This document shows positions 8,445 through 17,376 of a DNA stretch of 64,000 nt, piece by piece (the stretch's first letter is position 1; the number at the start of each line of letters is the position of its first letter). The translations under genes were made by a program, and so were the position numbers. The notes below the pieces were generated by a model that was not told the origin of the DNA, did not search any database, and saw only the letters and a list, made by a program, of their open reading frames with translations. Origin of the DNA: Pleomorphomonas sp. T1.2MG-36 (GTDB lineage: Bacteria > Pseudomonadota > Alphaproteobacteria > Rhizobiales > Pleomorphomonadaceae); assembly GCF_950100655.1 (NCBI RefSeq), contig NZ_CATNLY010000001.1:1-64000 (forward strand). The letters run 5' to 3'.

Positions 8445-9628
8445 CTCGCCTCGCATGGGACAGCCTTCGTTCGGGACTGTCGGTCGACGAGATTTACCCC
8501 TAGCGCTGCAAGCGTGCAGACGCCGAGCAGAATGGCCGCGTTGATGGTGTCCCCACCTCCGATCCAGCCGGCGACGATCGGCGCAAGCACGAGCAGCGCA
8601 CCGTTGTTCATCGATTCTGACGACGCCAGCACGAAGCCGGCATCGGTTCCGGCTCGGCTCGCCTGAATGGCGGTGTTGGCGGGGGCGGCGAGGCCTGATG
8701 CAAAACCCCAGAGAGCCAATAGTCCGATTGCCAAACCGAGGCTCGGGTCGATTGCGAGGAAGGCGCTCTGCGTTACGAAGATAAGCGCGATGGCGAAGAT
8801 GAGGACAGTCTCTGGACGTCCGGCCCAGGCGGTGAGGCGACCGATGGCGAGATTGCCTGCCGCGAGGCCAACCCCGAAGGCGGTGACCGAGAGTCCGATC
8901 ATGCTGGTCGAAAGGCCGTAGCGGCTGCGCAGTACCTCGCCGGAGATCAGGAAGCCGGCAATCGTTGCACCGAGCCAGAAGCCCTTGGAGAGGTTGGGCC
9001 GGAGGATCGCGCCTTCGAGCAGGCGAGCCGCCGAGGCTTTGAGCGGCTGGCCCTGCCGCGCAACAGACGGCGGCAGGATGCGCGCGGCCAGCACGAGAAC
9101 GGCGAGGCAGCCGCAGGCGACGGCGATGAACGGTGCTTGCCAATCGAAGGCATCGGTGAGGAGCCCCGCGAAGGTCGGCCCGGTGGCAATGCCGAGGGTC
9201 AGGCCGAAGAGGACGAGGCCCATGGCGCCGGCTTGGCGGGGTTCGGGAACCGTCTCGGCGATGAGGGCGAAGGCGGTCGGTGTCAGGGCTGCGCCCGCTG
9301 CGCCACCGAGAATGCGGGCAATGATCGCGAAAGTGAGCGACGGCGCGAAGGCGACGGCCAGCGCATCGGCGGTAAACAGAGCCAGTGCCGGCAGGAGCAG
9401 GCGGCGGCGGCCGATCCGGTCACTGAGGAGGCCAATGAGCGGGGCGAGCACGGCGTAGGACACCGCATAGGCCGAGACGAGCCAGGCAATGTCGGCGGGC
9501 TTAGCGGCGAAAGCCGACGCCAATGGCGTCAGCATCGGTGCGAGCATGAATTCAACCGCGCCGACGAAATAGACCGCGAGCGCCAGGGTGGCGAGGATGA
9601 GCGAGGGTGATGGGGCTGGCTTCGGCAT
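8441..9628 (-). CDS. MFS drug/proton antiporter-like efflux protein
   Basis: A 395-residue major facilitator with about twelve hydrophobic segments, the DHA-type layout. The loop between TM2 and TM3 has the conserved motif A as GLLSDRIGRRRLLLPAL (about 61-77), and the C-half has the antiporter-like run GATPTFAG/GIATGP near TM5. It would export a small compound using the proton gradient. ATG 9628 has a GGAGA upstream and lies inside the last 77 bases of the merR gene, so the two are translationally coupled. This pair interrupts the tra/trb operon in the opposite orientation. Confidence 0.85.
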   Translation of the reverse strand: MPKPAPSPSLILATLALAVYFVGAVEFMLAPMLTPLASAFAAKPADIAWLVSAYAVSYAVLAPLIGLLSDRIGRRRLLLPALALFTADALAVAFAPSLTFAIIARILGGAAGAALTPTAFALIAETVPEPRQAGAMGLVLFGLTLGIATGPTFAGLLTDAFDWQAPFIAVACGCLAVLVLAARILPPSVARQGQPLKASAARLLEGAILRPNLSKGFWLGATIAGFLISGEVLRSRYGLSTSMIGLSVTAFGVGLAAGNLAIGRLTAWAGRPETVLIFAIALIFVTQSAFLAIDPSLGLAIGLLALWGFASGLAAPANTAIQASRAGTDAGFVLASSESMNNGALLVLAPIVAGWIGGGDTINAAILLGVCTLAALGVNLVDRQSRTKAVPCEAS

Positions 9629-10010
9629 GGGCAAGCGTCTCCGGTACGCTGGTGTCGTCCTGACCGGAGGCAGCCTTCAGGGTGATGAGAAGCTTCTGGC
9701 GACGGGTTTCGAGATCGGCCATCTGCCGTTCGATCGCCGCGAGCTTCAACCGATGTGCAGCGGCCACCTTCGGACAGGCGGTGACCGTGGCGGGATCGTC
9801 GACGATGCAGTTGAGAAAGGTCGCGATTTCCTCGGTGGTGAAGCCGAGCCGGATCATCCGGCCGATGCGGCGCACCAGAAGCACGTCGGCTTCGTCGAAA
9901 TCGCGATAGCCGTTCTCCTCGCGGGTGGCGCGGATCAGGCCGACCTTCTCGTAGTGACGGATGGAGCGCACGCTCGCCCCCGTCCTTTTTGCAGCGTCTC
10001 CGATCTTCAT
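9552..10010 (-). CDS. MerR-family transcriptional regulator
   Basis: A 152-residue MerR protein: N-terminal winged HTH (KIGDAAKRTGASVRSIRHYEKVGLI, then NGYRDFDEADV at about 33-43), a long dimerisation helix (about 82-110) and a short C-terminal effector tail. The tail lacks the paired cysteines of the metal-sensing subfamily except Cys78 in TACPKV, so an organic ligand is more likely. It is followed by, and overlaps, the MFS efflux gene, a usual pairing where the regulator senses the exported compound. A typical MerR promoter precedes it at 10029-10059. Confidence 0.85.
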   Translation of the reverse strand: MKIGDAAKRTGASVRSIRHYEKVGLIRATREENGYRDFDEADVLLVRRIGRMIRLGFTTEEIATFLNCIVDDPATVTACPKVAAAHRLKLAAIERQMADLETRRQKLLITLKAASGQDDTSVPETLAHAEASPITLAHPRHPGARGLFRRRG

Positions 10011-10028
10011 CCGCCCTCCTGCTGTATC

Positions 10029-10059
10029 TCGTAACCCCTGACATCAATGTCAGGGTCAA
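10029..10059 (-). promoter_or_regulatory. MerR-type promoter with 19-bp spacer and dyad operator
   Basis: On the minus strand a -35 box TTGACC (10054-10059) and a -10 box TTACGA (10029-10034) are separated by 19 bp, the stretched spacing that MerR proteins correct by twisting DNA. The spacer holds the dyad CCTGACAT/ATGTCAGG (10037-10054, two central bases). The merR start is 19 bases further and has the Shine-Dalgarno GGAGGG. Autoregulated control of the merR-MFS pair is therefore expected. Confidence 0.8.
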
Positions 10060-10259
10060 GGGTAAATCGATCAAGGAGCAATCGGCATCAACTTGCGCCG
10101 ATCGTTCTCAAGGCGAATACGAGATTCCGCCGATCGCCGCCTTTTCTTCGCCAAGGCCGCACGTCATCAAATCCTTGTTGAATCAGCCCAATTTCCGGCC
10201 CTTTTAATCGACCCCGTCTGGGGACTGTCTGACTTCTCCCCGGCGAGATCGGGGATCGG

Positions 10260-11267
10260 ATGGCGGCTTCGCACCACAATTCTGAAGGGCTTGCACGCGG
10301 CGCGCGGATGCTGCGCACGGCGCTCGGCCCCGCCATCACGCGGTTACTAGAAGACCCATCCGTCGTCGAAGTGATGCTGAACCCGGACGGGCGCATCTGG
10401 ATTGATCGGCTTTCCGAAGGGCTGTCGGATACCGGCGAGCATCTGTCGCCGGCAGATGGTGAGCGCATCGTGCGCCTGGTCGCGCACCATGTTGGCGCTG
10501 AGGTTCATGCAGGTCGTCCGCGCGTCTCGGCCGAACTGCCGGAGACCGGCGAACGTTTCGAGGGGCTGTTGCCACCCGTGGTCGTGGCCCCGGCCTTCGC
10601 CATCCGCAAGCCCGCTGTCGCCGTGTTCATGCTCGACGATTACGTCGCTGCTGGGACCATGTCGGTGGCCCAGGCAGCGGTATTGCGAGCCGGCGTCTCC
10701 TCCCGCGCCAACATTCTCGTCGCGGGCGGCACTTCGACCGGCAAGACGACGCTGACCAACGCGCTGCTGGCGGAGGTGGCGAAGACATCCGATCGCGTCG
10801 TCATCATCGAAGATACGCGCGAGCTGCAATGCGCGGCACCCAACCTCGTCGCGATGCGAACCAAGGACGGCGTCGCCTCGCTCTCCGATCTCGTTCGCTC
10901 TTCGCTACGCCTGCGCCCGGACCGCATCCCGATCGGTGAAGTGCGCGGCGCCGAGGCCCTCGACCTCCTGAAGGCCTGGGGCACCGGCCATCCCGGTGGC
11001 GTCGGCACGATCCACGCCGGCAGCGCCATCGGTGCTCTACGGCGCATGGAACAGCTCATCCAGGAAGCCGTCGTCACCGTTCCGCGCGCGCTGATCGCCG
11101 AGACCATCGATCTCGTGGCCGTCCTTTCCGGCCGTGGCTCCGCCCGCCGGCTCACCGAACTCGCCCGGGTCGATGGCCTTGGTCCGGACGGCGATTACCG
11201 CGTCGTACCCGCCGTCGACAACGCATCGAACGCGATCAGCACCACCCCGGAAGGAGAAGCTCCGTGA
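10260..11267 (+). CDS. trbB: Conjugal transfer ATPase TrbB (VirB11-like)
   Basis: A 335-residue hexameric cytoplasmic ATPase of the type IV secretion machine, homologous to VirB11. The N-terminal domain (about 10-135) is followed by the RecA-like domain with Walker [10 protein letters not shown] at 156-164, the Asp box [11 protein letters not shown] near 180-190, Walker B around [12 protein letters not shown] and the His box [13 protein letters not shown]. All ATPase motifs are intact. It starts the main trb block: its TGA overlaps the GTG of trbC by four bases. A small GC hairpin (CCCCG...CGGGG) lies just before the start. Confidence 0.95.
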   Translation: MAASHHNSEGLARGARMLRTALGPAITRLLEDPSVVEVMLNPDGRIWIDRLSEGLSDTGEHLSPADGERIVRLVAHHVGAEVHAGRPRVSAELPETGERFEGLLPPVVVAPAFAIRKPAVAVFMLDDYVAAGTMSVAQAAVLRAGVSSRANILVAGGTSTGKTTLTNALLAEVAKTSDRVVIIEDTRELQCAAPNLVAMRTKDGVASLSDLVRSSLRLRPDRIPIGEVRGAEALDLLKAWGTGHPGGVGTIHAGSAIGALRRMEQLIQEAVVTVPRALIAETIDLVAVLSGRGSARRLTELARVDGLGPDGDYRVVPAVDNASNAISTTPEGEAP

Positions 11268-11596
11268 TCAAAGCCGCACGCCTCGCGCGCCAACGTCTCA
11301 CCATGACCGTATCCGTCGTCGCGCTCGGCGTGGCGGTGACGGCACCCGCCTATGCCTCCGGCTCGTCGATGCCGTGGGAACAGCCGCTGCAGCAGATCCT
11401 TCAGTCGATCGAAGGCCCGGTCGCCAAGATCATCGCGGTGATCATCATCATCACCACGGGCCTGGCACTCGCGTTCGGCGACACCTCGGGTGGCTTCCGT
11501 CGCCTAATCCAGATCGTCTTCGGTCTGTCGATCGCGTTTGCCGCCAGTTCGTTCTTCCTCAGCTTCTTCTCGTTCGGCGGCGGGGCGCTGGTCTGA
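11264..11596 (+). CDS. trbC: Conjugative pilin TrbC (VirB2-like)
   Basis: A 110-residue pilin precursor. An N-terminal signal (about 1-31) ends in APAYA-S, a likely leader peptidase site. Two hydrophobic helices follow (about 55-72 and 84-102) with a short polar loop GDTSGGFRR between, the layout of VirB2/TrbC pilins. GTG start overlaps the trbB stop, and its own TGA shares one base with the ATG of trbD. It supplies the pilus subunit for mating-pair formation. Confidence 0.9.
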   Translation: MIKAARLARQRLTMTVSVVALGVAVTAPAYASGSSMPWEQPLQQILQSIEGPVAKIIAVIIIITTGLALAFGDTSGGFRRLIQIVFGLSIAFAASSFFLSFFSFGGGALV

Positions 11597-11877
11597 TGGC
11601 GGGTGTCGGCGACCAGAACGGCGAAGTGCCGGGCTTCACCGTGCCGGTTCACCGGGCGTTGACCGAGCCGATCCTGCTCGGCGGCGCGCCGCGCGCCATC
11701 GCGATCATGAACGGCACGCTCGCTGGCGCGGTGGGCCTTGGTCTGCGTCTCTGGCTGGTCGGCATCGCCATCTGGGCGATCGGGCACTTCGCGGCGGTGT
11801 GGGCGGCGAAGCGCGACCCGCTGTTCGTCGAGGTCGGTCGCCGCCATCTGCGCATCCCCGCGCATCTCTCGATCTGA
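11596..11877 (+). CDS. trbD: Conjugal transfer protein TrbD (VirB3-like)
   Basis: A 93-residue inner-membrane protein. After a polar start (VPVHRALTEPILLGGAPR, a motif typical of VirB3/TrbD) come two hydrophobic stretches (about 34-52 and 54-70) and a basic tail. ATG 11596 overlaps the trbC stop by one base. VirB3-family proteins work with the VirB4/TrbE ATPase, encoded directly downstream after a 14-base gap with a GGGGAG Shine-Dalgarno. Confidence 0.9.
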   Translation: MAGVGDQNGEVPGFTVPVHRALTEPILLGGAPRAIAIMNGTLAGAVGLGLRLWLVGIAIWAIGHFAAVWAAKRDPLFVEVGRRHLRIPAHLSI

Positions 11878-11891
11878 AGGGGAGCGCAGCT

Positions 11892-14330
11892 ATGATGAAC
11901 CTCGCCGAATATCGCAACCGCAATCGACGGCTCGCCGATTTCCTGCCCTGGGCGGCCTTGGTCGGCACCGGCATCGTGCTCAACAAGGACGGCAGTTTTC
12001 AACGCACCGCAGGCTTCCATGGTCCCGATCTGGACTCGGCTGTGCCCGCCGAACTGGTCGCCGTTGCTGGCCGCCTCAACAACGCCTTCCGTCGTCTCGG
12101 CAGCGGATGGGCGATCTTCGTCGAAGCACAACGCCATGCGGCCGGCATCTATCCTGCGAACCGCTTCCCTGATGCTGCGTCGGCCTTGGTCGATGCCGAG
12201 CGGAAAGCCGACTTCGAAGAAGCCGGAAGCCATTTCGAATCCAGCTACTTCCTGACCTTCACCTATCTGCCGCCGGCTGAGGACGCCGCGCGCGCCGAGA
12301 CCTGGCTCTACGAAGGCCGCGAGAAGACCGGCATCGACGCGCACGAAGTGATGGCCGGTTTTGCCGACCGCACCGACCGGCTGCTGCATCTCATCGAAGC
12401 GTTCATGCCGGAATGCCGCTGGCTCGATGACGGCGAGACACTGACCTATCTGCATGGCTGCGTTTCCACGCACCGGCACCGCGTCCGCGTTCCCGAAACC
12501 CCGATCTATCTCGACGCGCTGCTGGCTGACCAACCGCTGACCGGCGGGCTGGAGCCGCGGCTGGGAGCGCAGCACCTGCGCGTCCTCACCATCACCGGCT
12601 TCCCGACCGCGACCACGCCGGGCCTGCTCGACGAGTTGAATCGACTGGCATTCCCGTATCGCTGGTCCACCCGCGCGATCCTGCTCGACAAAACCGACGC
12701 GACGAGGCTGCTCACCAAGATCCGCCGCCAGTGGTTTGCCAAGCGCAAGTCGATTGCCGCGATCCTGAAGGAGGTGATGACCAACGAGCAATCCGTGCTC
12801 ATGGACACCGACGCCTCGAATAAGGCAGCGGACGCCGACCTCGCGCTTCAAGAGTTGGGCGCGGACTATGCCGGCATCGCCTATGTCACCGCGACGGTGA
12901 CAGTGTGGGACATCGATCCGCGTGTCGCCGACGAGAAGCTGCGGCTGGTCGAGAAGGTCATCCAGGGCCGCGATTTCACAGCGATGGTGGAGACCATCAA
13001 CGCGGTCGATGCCTGGCTCGGCAGCCTGCCGGGGCATGTCTATGCCAACGTCCGGCAGCCACCGATTTCCACACTTAATCTCGCCCACATGATCCCCCTC
13101 AGTGCCGTGTGGGCGGGGCCGGAACGGGACGAGCACTTCGGCGCCGCCCCCTTGCTCTTCGGCAAGACCGAAGGCTCGACCCCGTTCCGGTTTTCCCTTC
13201 ATGTCGGCGATGTCGGCCACACGCTGGTTGTTGGTCCGACCGGTGCCGGCAAATCCGTGTTGCTGGCGCTGATGGCCCTGCAGTTCCGCCGTTATGCCGG
13301 GGCTCAGGTCTTCGCCTTCGATTTCGGTGGTTCGATCCGCGCCGCCGCACTCGCCATGCACGGCGACTGGCACGATCTCGGTGGCGGCCTGACCGACGGC
13401 TCGGAAACCTCTGTCAGCCTGCAGCCGCTCGCACGTATCGAGGAGACTGCCGAACGCGCTTGGGCTGGGGACTGGATCGTCGCCATCCTCATCCGAGAGG
13501 GCGTCGCCATCACGCCGGAGGTGAAAGAGCACATCTGGACGGCACTGACCTCATTGGCGTCCGCGCCGATCGAGGAACGCACGATCACCGGCCTCTGCGT
13601 CCTGTTGCAGTCGAACGACCTGAAGCAGGCGCTGCGGCCCTACTGCATCGGCGGAGCCTGGGGCCGGTTGCTCGATGCCGAGAGTGAGCATCTCGGCTCG
13701 GCCACGGTACAGGCGTTCGAGACCGAAGGGCTGATCGGCACCGAAGCTGCGCCCGCCGTGCTCGCCTATCTCTTTCACCGGATCGAAGACCGGCTCGACG
13801 GCTCGCCGACGCTCATCATCGTCGATGAGGGCTGGCTGGCGCTCGACGACGACGGCTTCTCGAGCCAACTCCGCGAATGGCTGAAGACGCTGCGCAAGAA
13901 GAACGCCAGCGTCATCTTCGCCACGCAGTCGCTCTCCGATATCGACGGCAGCACCATCGCGCCAGCCATCATCGAGAGCTGCCAGACGCGATTGCTGCTG
14001 CCGAACGAACGCGCGATCGAGCCGCAGATCACCGCCATATACAGCCGTTTCGGTCTCAACGACCGTCAAATCGAGATCATCGCTCGCGCCATGCCTAAGC
14101 GCGACTACTACTGCCAGTCCCGGCGCGGTAACCGGCTGTTCGAGCTGGGCCTGTCGGACGTGGCGCTCGCCCTCTGCGCCGCGTCCTCGAAGACTGATCA
14201 GGCGGCCATCGCGAAGATCGTTGCCGAACACGGCCGCGACGGCTTCCTCGACGCCTGGCTGCGCCATCGCGGTGCCGGCTGGGCCGCCGACCTCATTCCC
14301 GACCTCACCAATCTGGAGACACGTCCATGA
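11892..14330 (+). CDS. trbE: Conjugal transfer ATPase TrbE (VirB4-like)
   Basis: An 812-residue VirB4-family ATPase, the largest energy component of the secretion channel. The N-terminal CagE/TrbE domain (about 1-400) is followed by the RecA-like domain with Walker A VVGPTGAGKSVLL near 444-456, Walker B LIIVDEGWLAL near 639-649 and the ATQSLSDID motif. Length and motifs fit an intact family member. ATG 11892 is followed by a second ATG at 11895. The end overlaps trbJ by four bases (ATGA). Confidence 0.95.
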   Translation: MMNLAEYRNRNRRLADFLPWAALVGTGIVLNKDGSFQRTAGFHGPDLDSAVPAELVAVAGRLNNAFRRLGSGWAIFVEAQRHAAGIYPANRFPDAASALVDAERKADFEEAGSHFESSYFLTFTYLPPAEDAARAETWLYEGREKTGIDAHEVMAGFADRTDRLLHLIEAFMPECRWLDDGETLTYLHGCVSTHRHRVRVPETPIYLDALLADQPLTGGLEPRLGAQHLRVLTITGFPTATTPGLLDELNRLAFPYRWSTRAILLDKTDATRLLTKIRRQWFAKRKSIAAILKEVMTNEQSVLMDTDASNKAADADLALQELGADYAGIAYVTATVTVWDIDPRVADEKLRLVEKVIQGRDFTAMVETINAVDAWLGSLPGHVYANVRQPPISTLNLAHMIPLSAVWAGPERDEHFGAAPLLFGKTEGSTPFRFSLHVGDVGHTLVVGPTGAGKSVLLALMALQFRRYAGAQVFAFDFGGSIRAAALAMHGDWHDLGGGLTDGSETSVSLQPLARIEETAERAWAGDWIVAILIREGVAITPEVKEHIWTALTSLASAPIEERTITGLCVLLQSNDLKQALRPYCIGGAWGRLLDAESEHLGSATVQAFETEGLIGTEAAPAVLAYLFHRIEDRLDGSPTLIIVDEGWLALDDDGFSSQLREWLKTLRKKNASVIFATQSLSDIDGSTIAPAIIESCQTRLLLPNERAIEPQITAIYSRFGLNDRQIEIIARAMPKRDYYCQSRRGNRLFELGLSDVALALCAASSKTDQAAIAKIVAEHGRDGFLDAWLRHRGAGWAADLIPDLTNLETRP

Positions 14331-15085
14331 CCCTGCGCCGTTCGCGCGCGGCGCGCTTCGCCGCTGCCTTGCTTTCCGCCTCCGTCGCTGTCGCACCGAT
14401 GCTGCCGATGCCGTCTCATGCGATCATCGTGTTCGATCCCTCGAACTATGCCCAGAACGTCCTTCAGGCTGCCCGCGCGCTCCAGCAGATCACCAACCAG
14501 ATCACCTCGCTGCAGAACGAAGCCCAGATGCTGATCAATCAGGCCCGCAATCTGGCGAGCCTGCCGTATTCGTCGCTCCAGCAGCTTCAACAGTCCGTGC
14601 AACGGACGCAGCAGCTTCTGAGGCAGGCGCAGAACATCGCCTACGACGTTCAGCAGATCGATCGGGCCTTCCAGCAGAAATACTCGACCACCTCGATGTC
14701 GGCGTCGGACCAGCAACTCTTCGCCGATGCCCGCTCGCGCTGGCAGAACACCGTCGGCGGTCTGCAGGACGCCATGCGCGTGCAGGCCGGCGTCGTCGGC
14801 AACATCGACACCAATCGTGCGCAGATGTCGACGCTGGTCGGCGCCAGCCAGTCGGCAACCGGCGCGCTCCAGGCGACACAGGCCGGTAATCAGCTTCTCG
14901 CCCTCCAGGCACAGCAACTCGCCGACCTCACCGCCGTCGTCGCCGCCAATGGCCGGGCACAGGCGCTCAGCGATGCAGAGCGCGCGGCCGCCGCCGAACA
15001 GGGGCGTGAGCAGCGCCGCCGCTTCCTGACGCCGGGCACGGGCTATCAACCCGGTTCGGCCAAGATGTTCTACGGCAGCAACTGA
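14327..15085 (+). CDS. trbJ: Conjugal transfer protein TrbJ (VirB5-like)
   Basis: A 252-residue exported protein. A signal peptide (about 1-36, ending in SHA) is followed by IIVFDPSNYAQN, the TrbJ hallmark, then long Gln-rich helices likely to form coiled coils (about 47-110 and 170-220). The C-terminal end (PGTGYQPGSAKMF) is typical of the family. It is thought to be a minor pilus component or tip adhesin in the periplasm. The start overlaps trbE by four bases. Confidence 0.9.
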   Translation: MTLRRSRAARFAAALLSASVAVAPMLPMPSHAIIVFDPSNYAQNVLQAARALQQITNQITSLQNEAQMLINQARNLASLPYSSLQQLQQSVQRTQQLLRQAQNIAYDVQQIDRAFQQKYSTTSMSASDQQLFADARSRWQNTVGGLQDAMRVQAGVVGNIDTNRAQMSTLVGASQSATGALQATQAGNQLLALQAQQLADLTAVVAANGRAQALSDAERAAAAEQGREQRRRFLTPGTGYQPGSAKMFYGSN

Positions 15086-15095
15086 GGGCGCGGCG

Positions 15096-15365
15096 ATGGA
15101 CGGCAAGACCCTCGCACGCATCGGCGCCGTCGCCTTCGTCGCGGTGGCGATCACCGCGACGGTGATCGAACTGACGCGCACCGACGAGGTGACGCAGATC
15201 CAGACCGTCAGCCGTCCTCACGTCGGTGATCCCGGACCGCTGCGCACCACGCTCCGGCATTGCCGTGACATCGGTGAGGCCGCCAGCCGTGATGCAAGCT
15301 GCCTCAAGGCCTGGGCGGAGAACCGGGATCGGTTCCTCGGCCCCACCTCGTCGGAGGCGCATTGA
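15096..15365 (+). CDS. TrbK-alt type putative entry exclusion protein
   Basis: An 89-residue protein with one N-terminal hydrophobic helix (about 7-27) and a short periplasmic part with two cysteines, in the C-R-D-I-G-E-A-A...C-L-K-A-W motif at about 56-71. That motif marks the TrbK-alt family that stands between trbJ and trbL in rhizobial operons. It is not a lipoprotein, unlike TrbK of RP4. An entry-exclusion role is the family's annotation and has little direct support. Confidence 0.8.
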   Translation: MDGKTLARIGAVAFVAVAITATVIELTRTDEVTQIQTVSRPHVGDPGPLRTTLRHCRDIGEAASRDASCLKAWAENRDRFLGPTSSEAH

Positions 15366-15367
15366 CC

Positions 15368-16693
15368 ATGGGCGGCTCCGGCGTCATCGACCACTTCCTG
15401 GAGGTCTTCACCCGCTACATCGACAGCGGCTTCGGCCTGTTGCAGGGCGAGGTGGCCTTCATCGCCACGACGTTGATCGTCATCGACGTGACGCTGGCCG
15501 CGCTGTTCTGGTCGTGGGGCGCCGACAACGACATCATCGCGCGGCTGATCAAGAAAACCCTCTTCGTCGGCGTCTTCGCCTACATCATTGGCAACTGGAA
15601 CAGCCTCGCGCGTATCGTCTTCGAGAGCTTCGCTGGGCTCGGCCTGAAGGCGTCCGGCACGGGTTTTTCGGTCAGCGATCTGATGCGTCCCGGCAAGGTG
15701 GCGCAGACCGGCCTCGACGCGGGCCGGCCGCTGCTCGACTCCATCTCGGACCTGATGGGTTGGGTCTCGTTCTTCGAGAACTTCATTCAGATCGCCTGCC
15801 TGCTGTTCGCCTGGGCGCTGATCCTGCTCGCCTTCTTCATCCTCGCCGTGCAGCTCTTCGTCACGCTCATCGAGTTCAAGCTGACGACGCTCGCCGGCTT
15901 CGTGCTGATCCCTTTCGGCCTCTTCGGCAAATCCGCCTTCATGGCCGAGCGGGTGCTCGGCAACGTGATATCCAGCGGCATCAAGGTGATGGTGCTTGCC
16001 GTCATCATCGGCATCGGCTCGACGCTGTTCTCCGAGTTCACCGCCGGCTTCAACGGCGCGACGCCGACGATCGACGACGCCATGGCAATCGTGCTGGCGG
16101 CGCTGTCGCTGCTCGGTCTCGGCATCTTCGGTCCCAGCATCGCCAACGGCCTCGTCTCCGGAGGTCCGCAGCTCGGTGCGGGCGCGGCGATCGGAACGGG
16201 CCTTGCCGCTGGCGGCATGGCGATGGCGGGTGCCGCGACGGTCGGTGCTGTCGCCTCCGGTGGCGCGGCATTGGCAGGAGGCGCTGCCGCAGCAGCGCGT
16301 GGTGGGGCGGCGCTCGCAGGCGGAGCATCGTCTGCCTACAGCCTCGGCGCGGCCGGACACACTGGCGTCTCTGGCGTCGCCTCTGGCCTCGGCAATGTCG
16401 CCAGCACTGGTGCCGCCAAACTCGGCTCTGCCATCGCCAGCCCATTCCGGCGTGCCGCCGCGTCGATGAAGGACAGCTTCGAAGCGGGCGGGCGATCGGC
16501 TGTCGGCGAGGGCGGCGCCTCCGATGCCGCCGCATCCTCATCCGCAACCACCGACGGCCCGCCCGCTTGGGCCAAGCGCATGAAGCGCTCTCAGGCGATG
16601 TCGCACGGCGTCCAGGCTGCCGCCCATGCGGTCAAGTCCGGTGACAGCCACGGCGGCGGTGCTTCCGTCCATCTCTCCGAAGGCGACCGCTGA
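15368..16693 (+). CDS. trbL: Conjugal transfer protein TrbL (VirB6-like)
   Basis: A 441-residue polytopic inner-membrane protein. Hydrophobic segments lie at about 26-52, 64-78, 136-165, 170-190, 205-225 and 242-262. An Ala/Gly/Ser-rich low-complexity tail (about 275-441) follows, as in TrbL/VirB6 proteins. It forms part of the channel across the inner membrane. The start may be ATG 15368 or the in-frame TTG 15362 that overlaps the previous stop; neither has a clear Shine-Dalgarno. The TGA shares a base with the ATG of trbF. Confidence 0.92.
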   Translation: MGGSGVIDHFLEVFTRYIDSGFGLLQGEVAFIATTLIVIDVTLAALFWSWGADNDIIARLIKKTLFVGVFAYIIGNWNSLARIVFESFAGLGLKASGTGFSVSDLMRPGKVAQTGLDAGRPLLDSISDLMGWVSFFENFIQIACLLFAWALILLAFFILAVQLFVTLIEFKLTTLAGFVLIPFGLFGKSAFMAERVLGNVISSGIKVMVLAVIIGIGSTLFSEFTAGFNGATPTIDDAMAIVLAALSLLGLGIFGPSIANGLVSGGPQLGAGAAIGTGLAAGGMAMAGAATVGAVASGGAALAGGAAAAARGGAALAGGASSAYSLGAAGHTGVSGVASGLGNVASTGAAKLGSAIASPFRRAAASMKDSFEAGGRSAVGEGGASDAAASSSATTDGPPAWAKRMKRSQAMSHGVQAAAHAVKSGDSHGGGASVHLSEGDR

Positions 16694-17376
16694 TGTTCAA
16701 ACGACCGTCCACCCATTACGGCAAATCGCCCGAACCCGAGACACCTTATCAACACGCCGCCCAGATCTGGGACGACCGCATCGGCTCGGCCCGCGTGCAG
16801 GCGAAGAACTGGCGCCTGATGGCCTTCGGGTCACTGGCCTTGTCGGCGGGGCTCTCCGCCGCCTTGGTTTGGCAATCGCTGAGCGGCTCGGTCGTGCCGT
16901 GGGTGGTTCAGGTCGATAAACTCGGCCAGGCGCAGGCCGTCGCTCCGGCGACCGCCGACTATAGGCCGACAGATCCGCAGATCGCCTTCCATCTCGCGCG
17001 CTTCATCGAAGGGGTCCGCTCGATCCCCGCGGACGCGATCATCGTCCGTCAGAACTGGCTCAGGGCCTACGATTTCACCACGCAGGCCGGCGCATTGGCG
17101 CTCAACGACTACGCCCGCGCCAACGACCCCTTCACCAAGGTCGGCAAGACGCAGATCGCCGTCGATGTCTCGAGCGTCATCCGTGCGTCACCCGACAGTT
17201 TCCGCGTCGCCTGGGTTCAGCGGACCTATCAGGACGGCTCGCTTGCCTCCACCGAGCGATGGACCGCCATCCTGACCGTCGTCGTTCAGGTGCCGCGCGA
17301 CGCCGAAAAGCTCCGGGCCAACCCGCTCGGAATCTACGTCACCGCCATCAACTGGTCGAAGGAGCTGACCCAATGA
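16693..17376 (+). CDS. trbF: Conjugal transfer protein TrbF (VirB8-like)
   Basis: A 227-residue bitopic inner-membrane protein. A cytoplasmic lead (about 1-38, with the conserved PYQHAAQIWDDRIGSA) precedes one membrane helix (about 44-64) and a periplasmic VirB8-like domain (NTF2-like fold) to the C-terminus. VirB8 proteins are assembly factors bridging inner and outer membrane parts. The start shares one base with the trbL stop; the end overlaps trbG by four bases. Confidence 0.93.
   Translation: MFKRPSTHYGKSPEPETPYQHAAQIWDDRIGSARVQAKNWRLMAFGSLALSAGLSAALVWQSLSGSVVPWVVQVDKLGQAQAVAPATADYRPTDPQIAFHLARFIEGVRSIPADAIIVRQNWLRAYDFTTQAGALALNDYARANDPFTKVGKTQIAVDVSSVIRASPDSFRVAWVQRTYQDGSLASTERWTAILTVVVQVPRDAEKLRANPLGIYVTAINWSKELTQ

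Noticed and set aside
9552..9628. Frameshift or sequencing error between merR and the MFS gene because they overlap by 77 bases
   Set aside because: Both proteins are complete at the overlapping ends: the MFS first helix is intact from ATG 9628, which has its own ribosome site, and merR has its full effector tail.
11649..13532. A 627-codon open frame on the minus strand opposite trbE
   Set aside because: It has no family motifs, is rich in Arg/Gly/Asp as expected for the antisense of a GC-rich gene, and lies wholly opposite a well-supported ATPase gene.
15218..16360. A 380-codon minus-strand frame opposite trbL
   Set aside because: Low-complexity Glu/Arg/Asp/Gln composition results from the Ala/Gly-rich trbL tail read backwards; no start signal.
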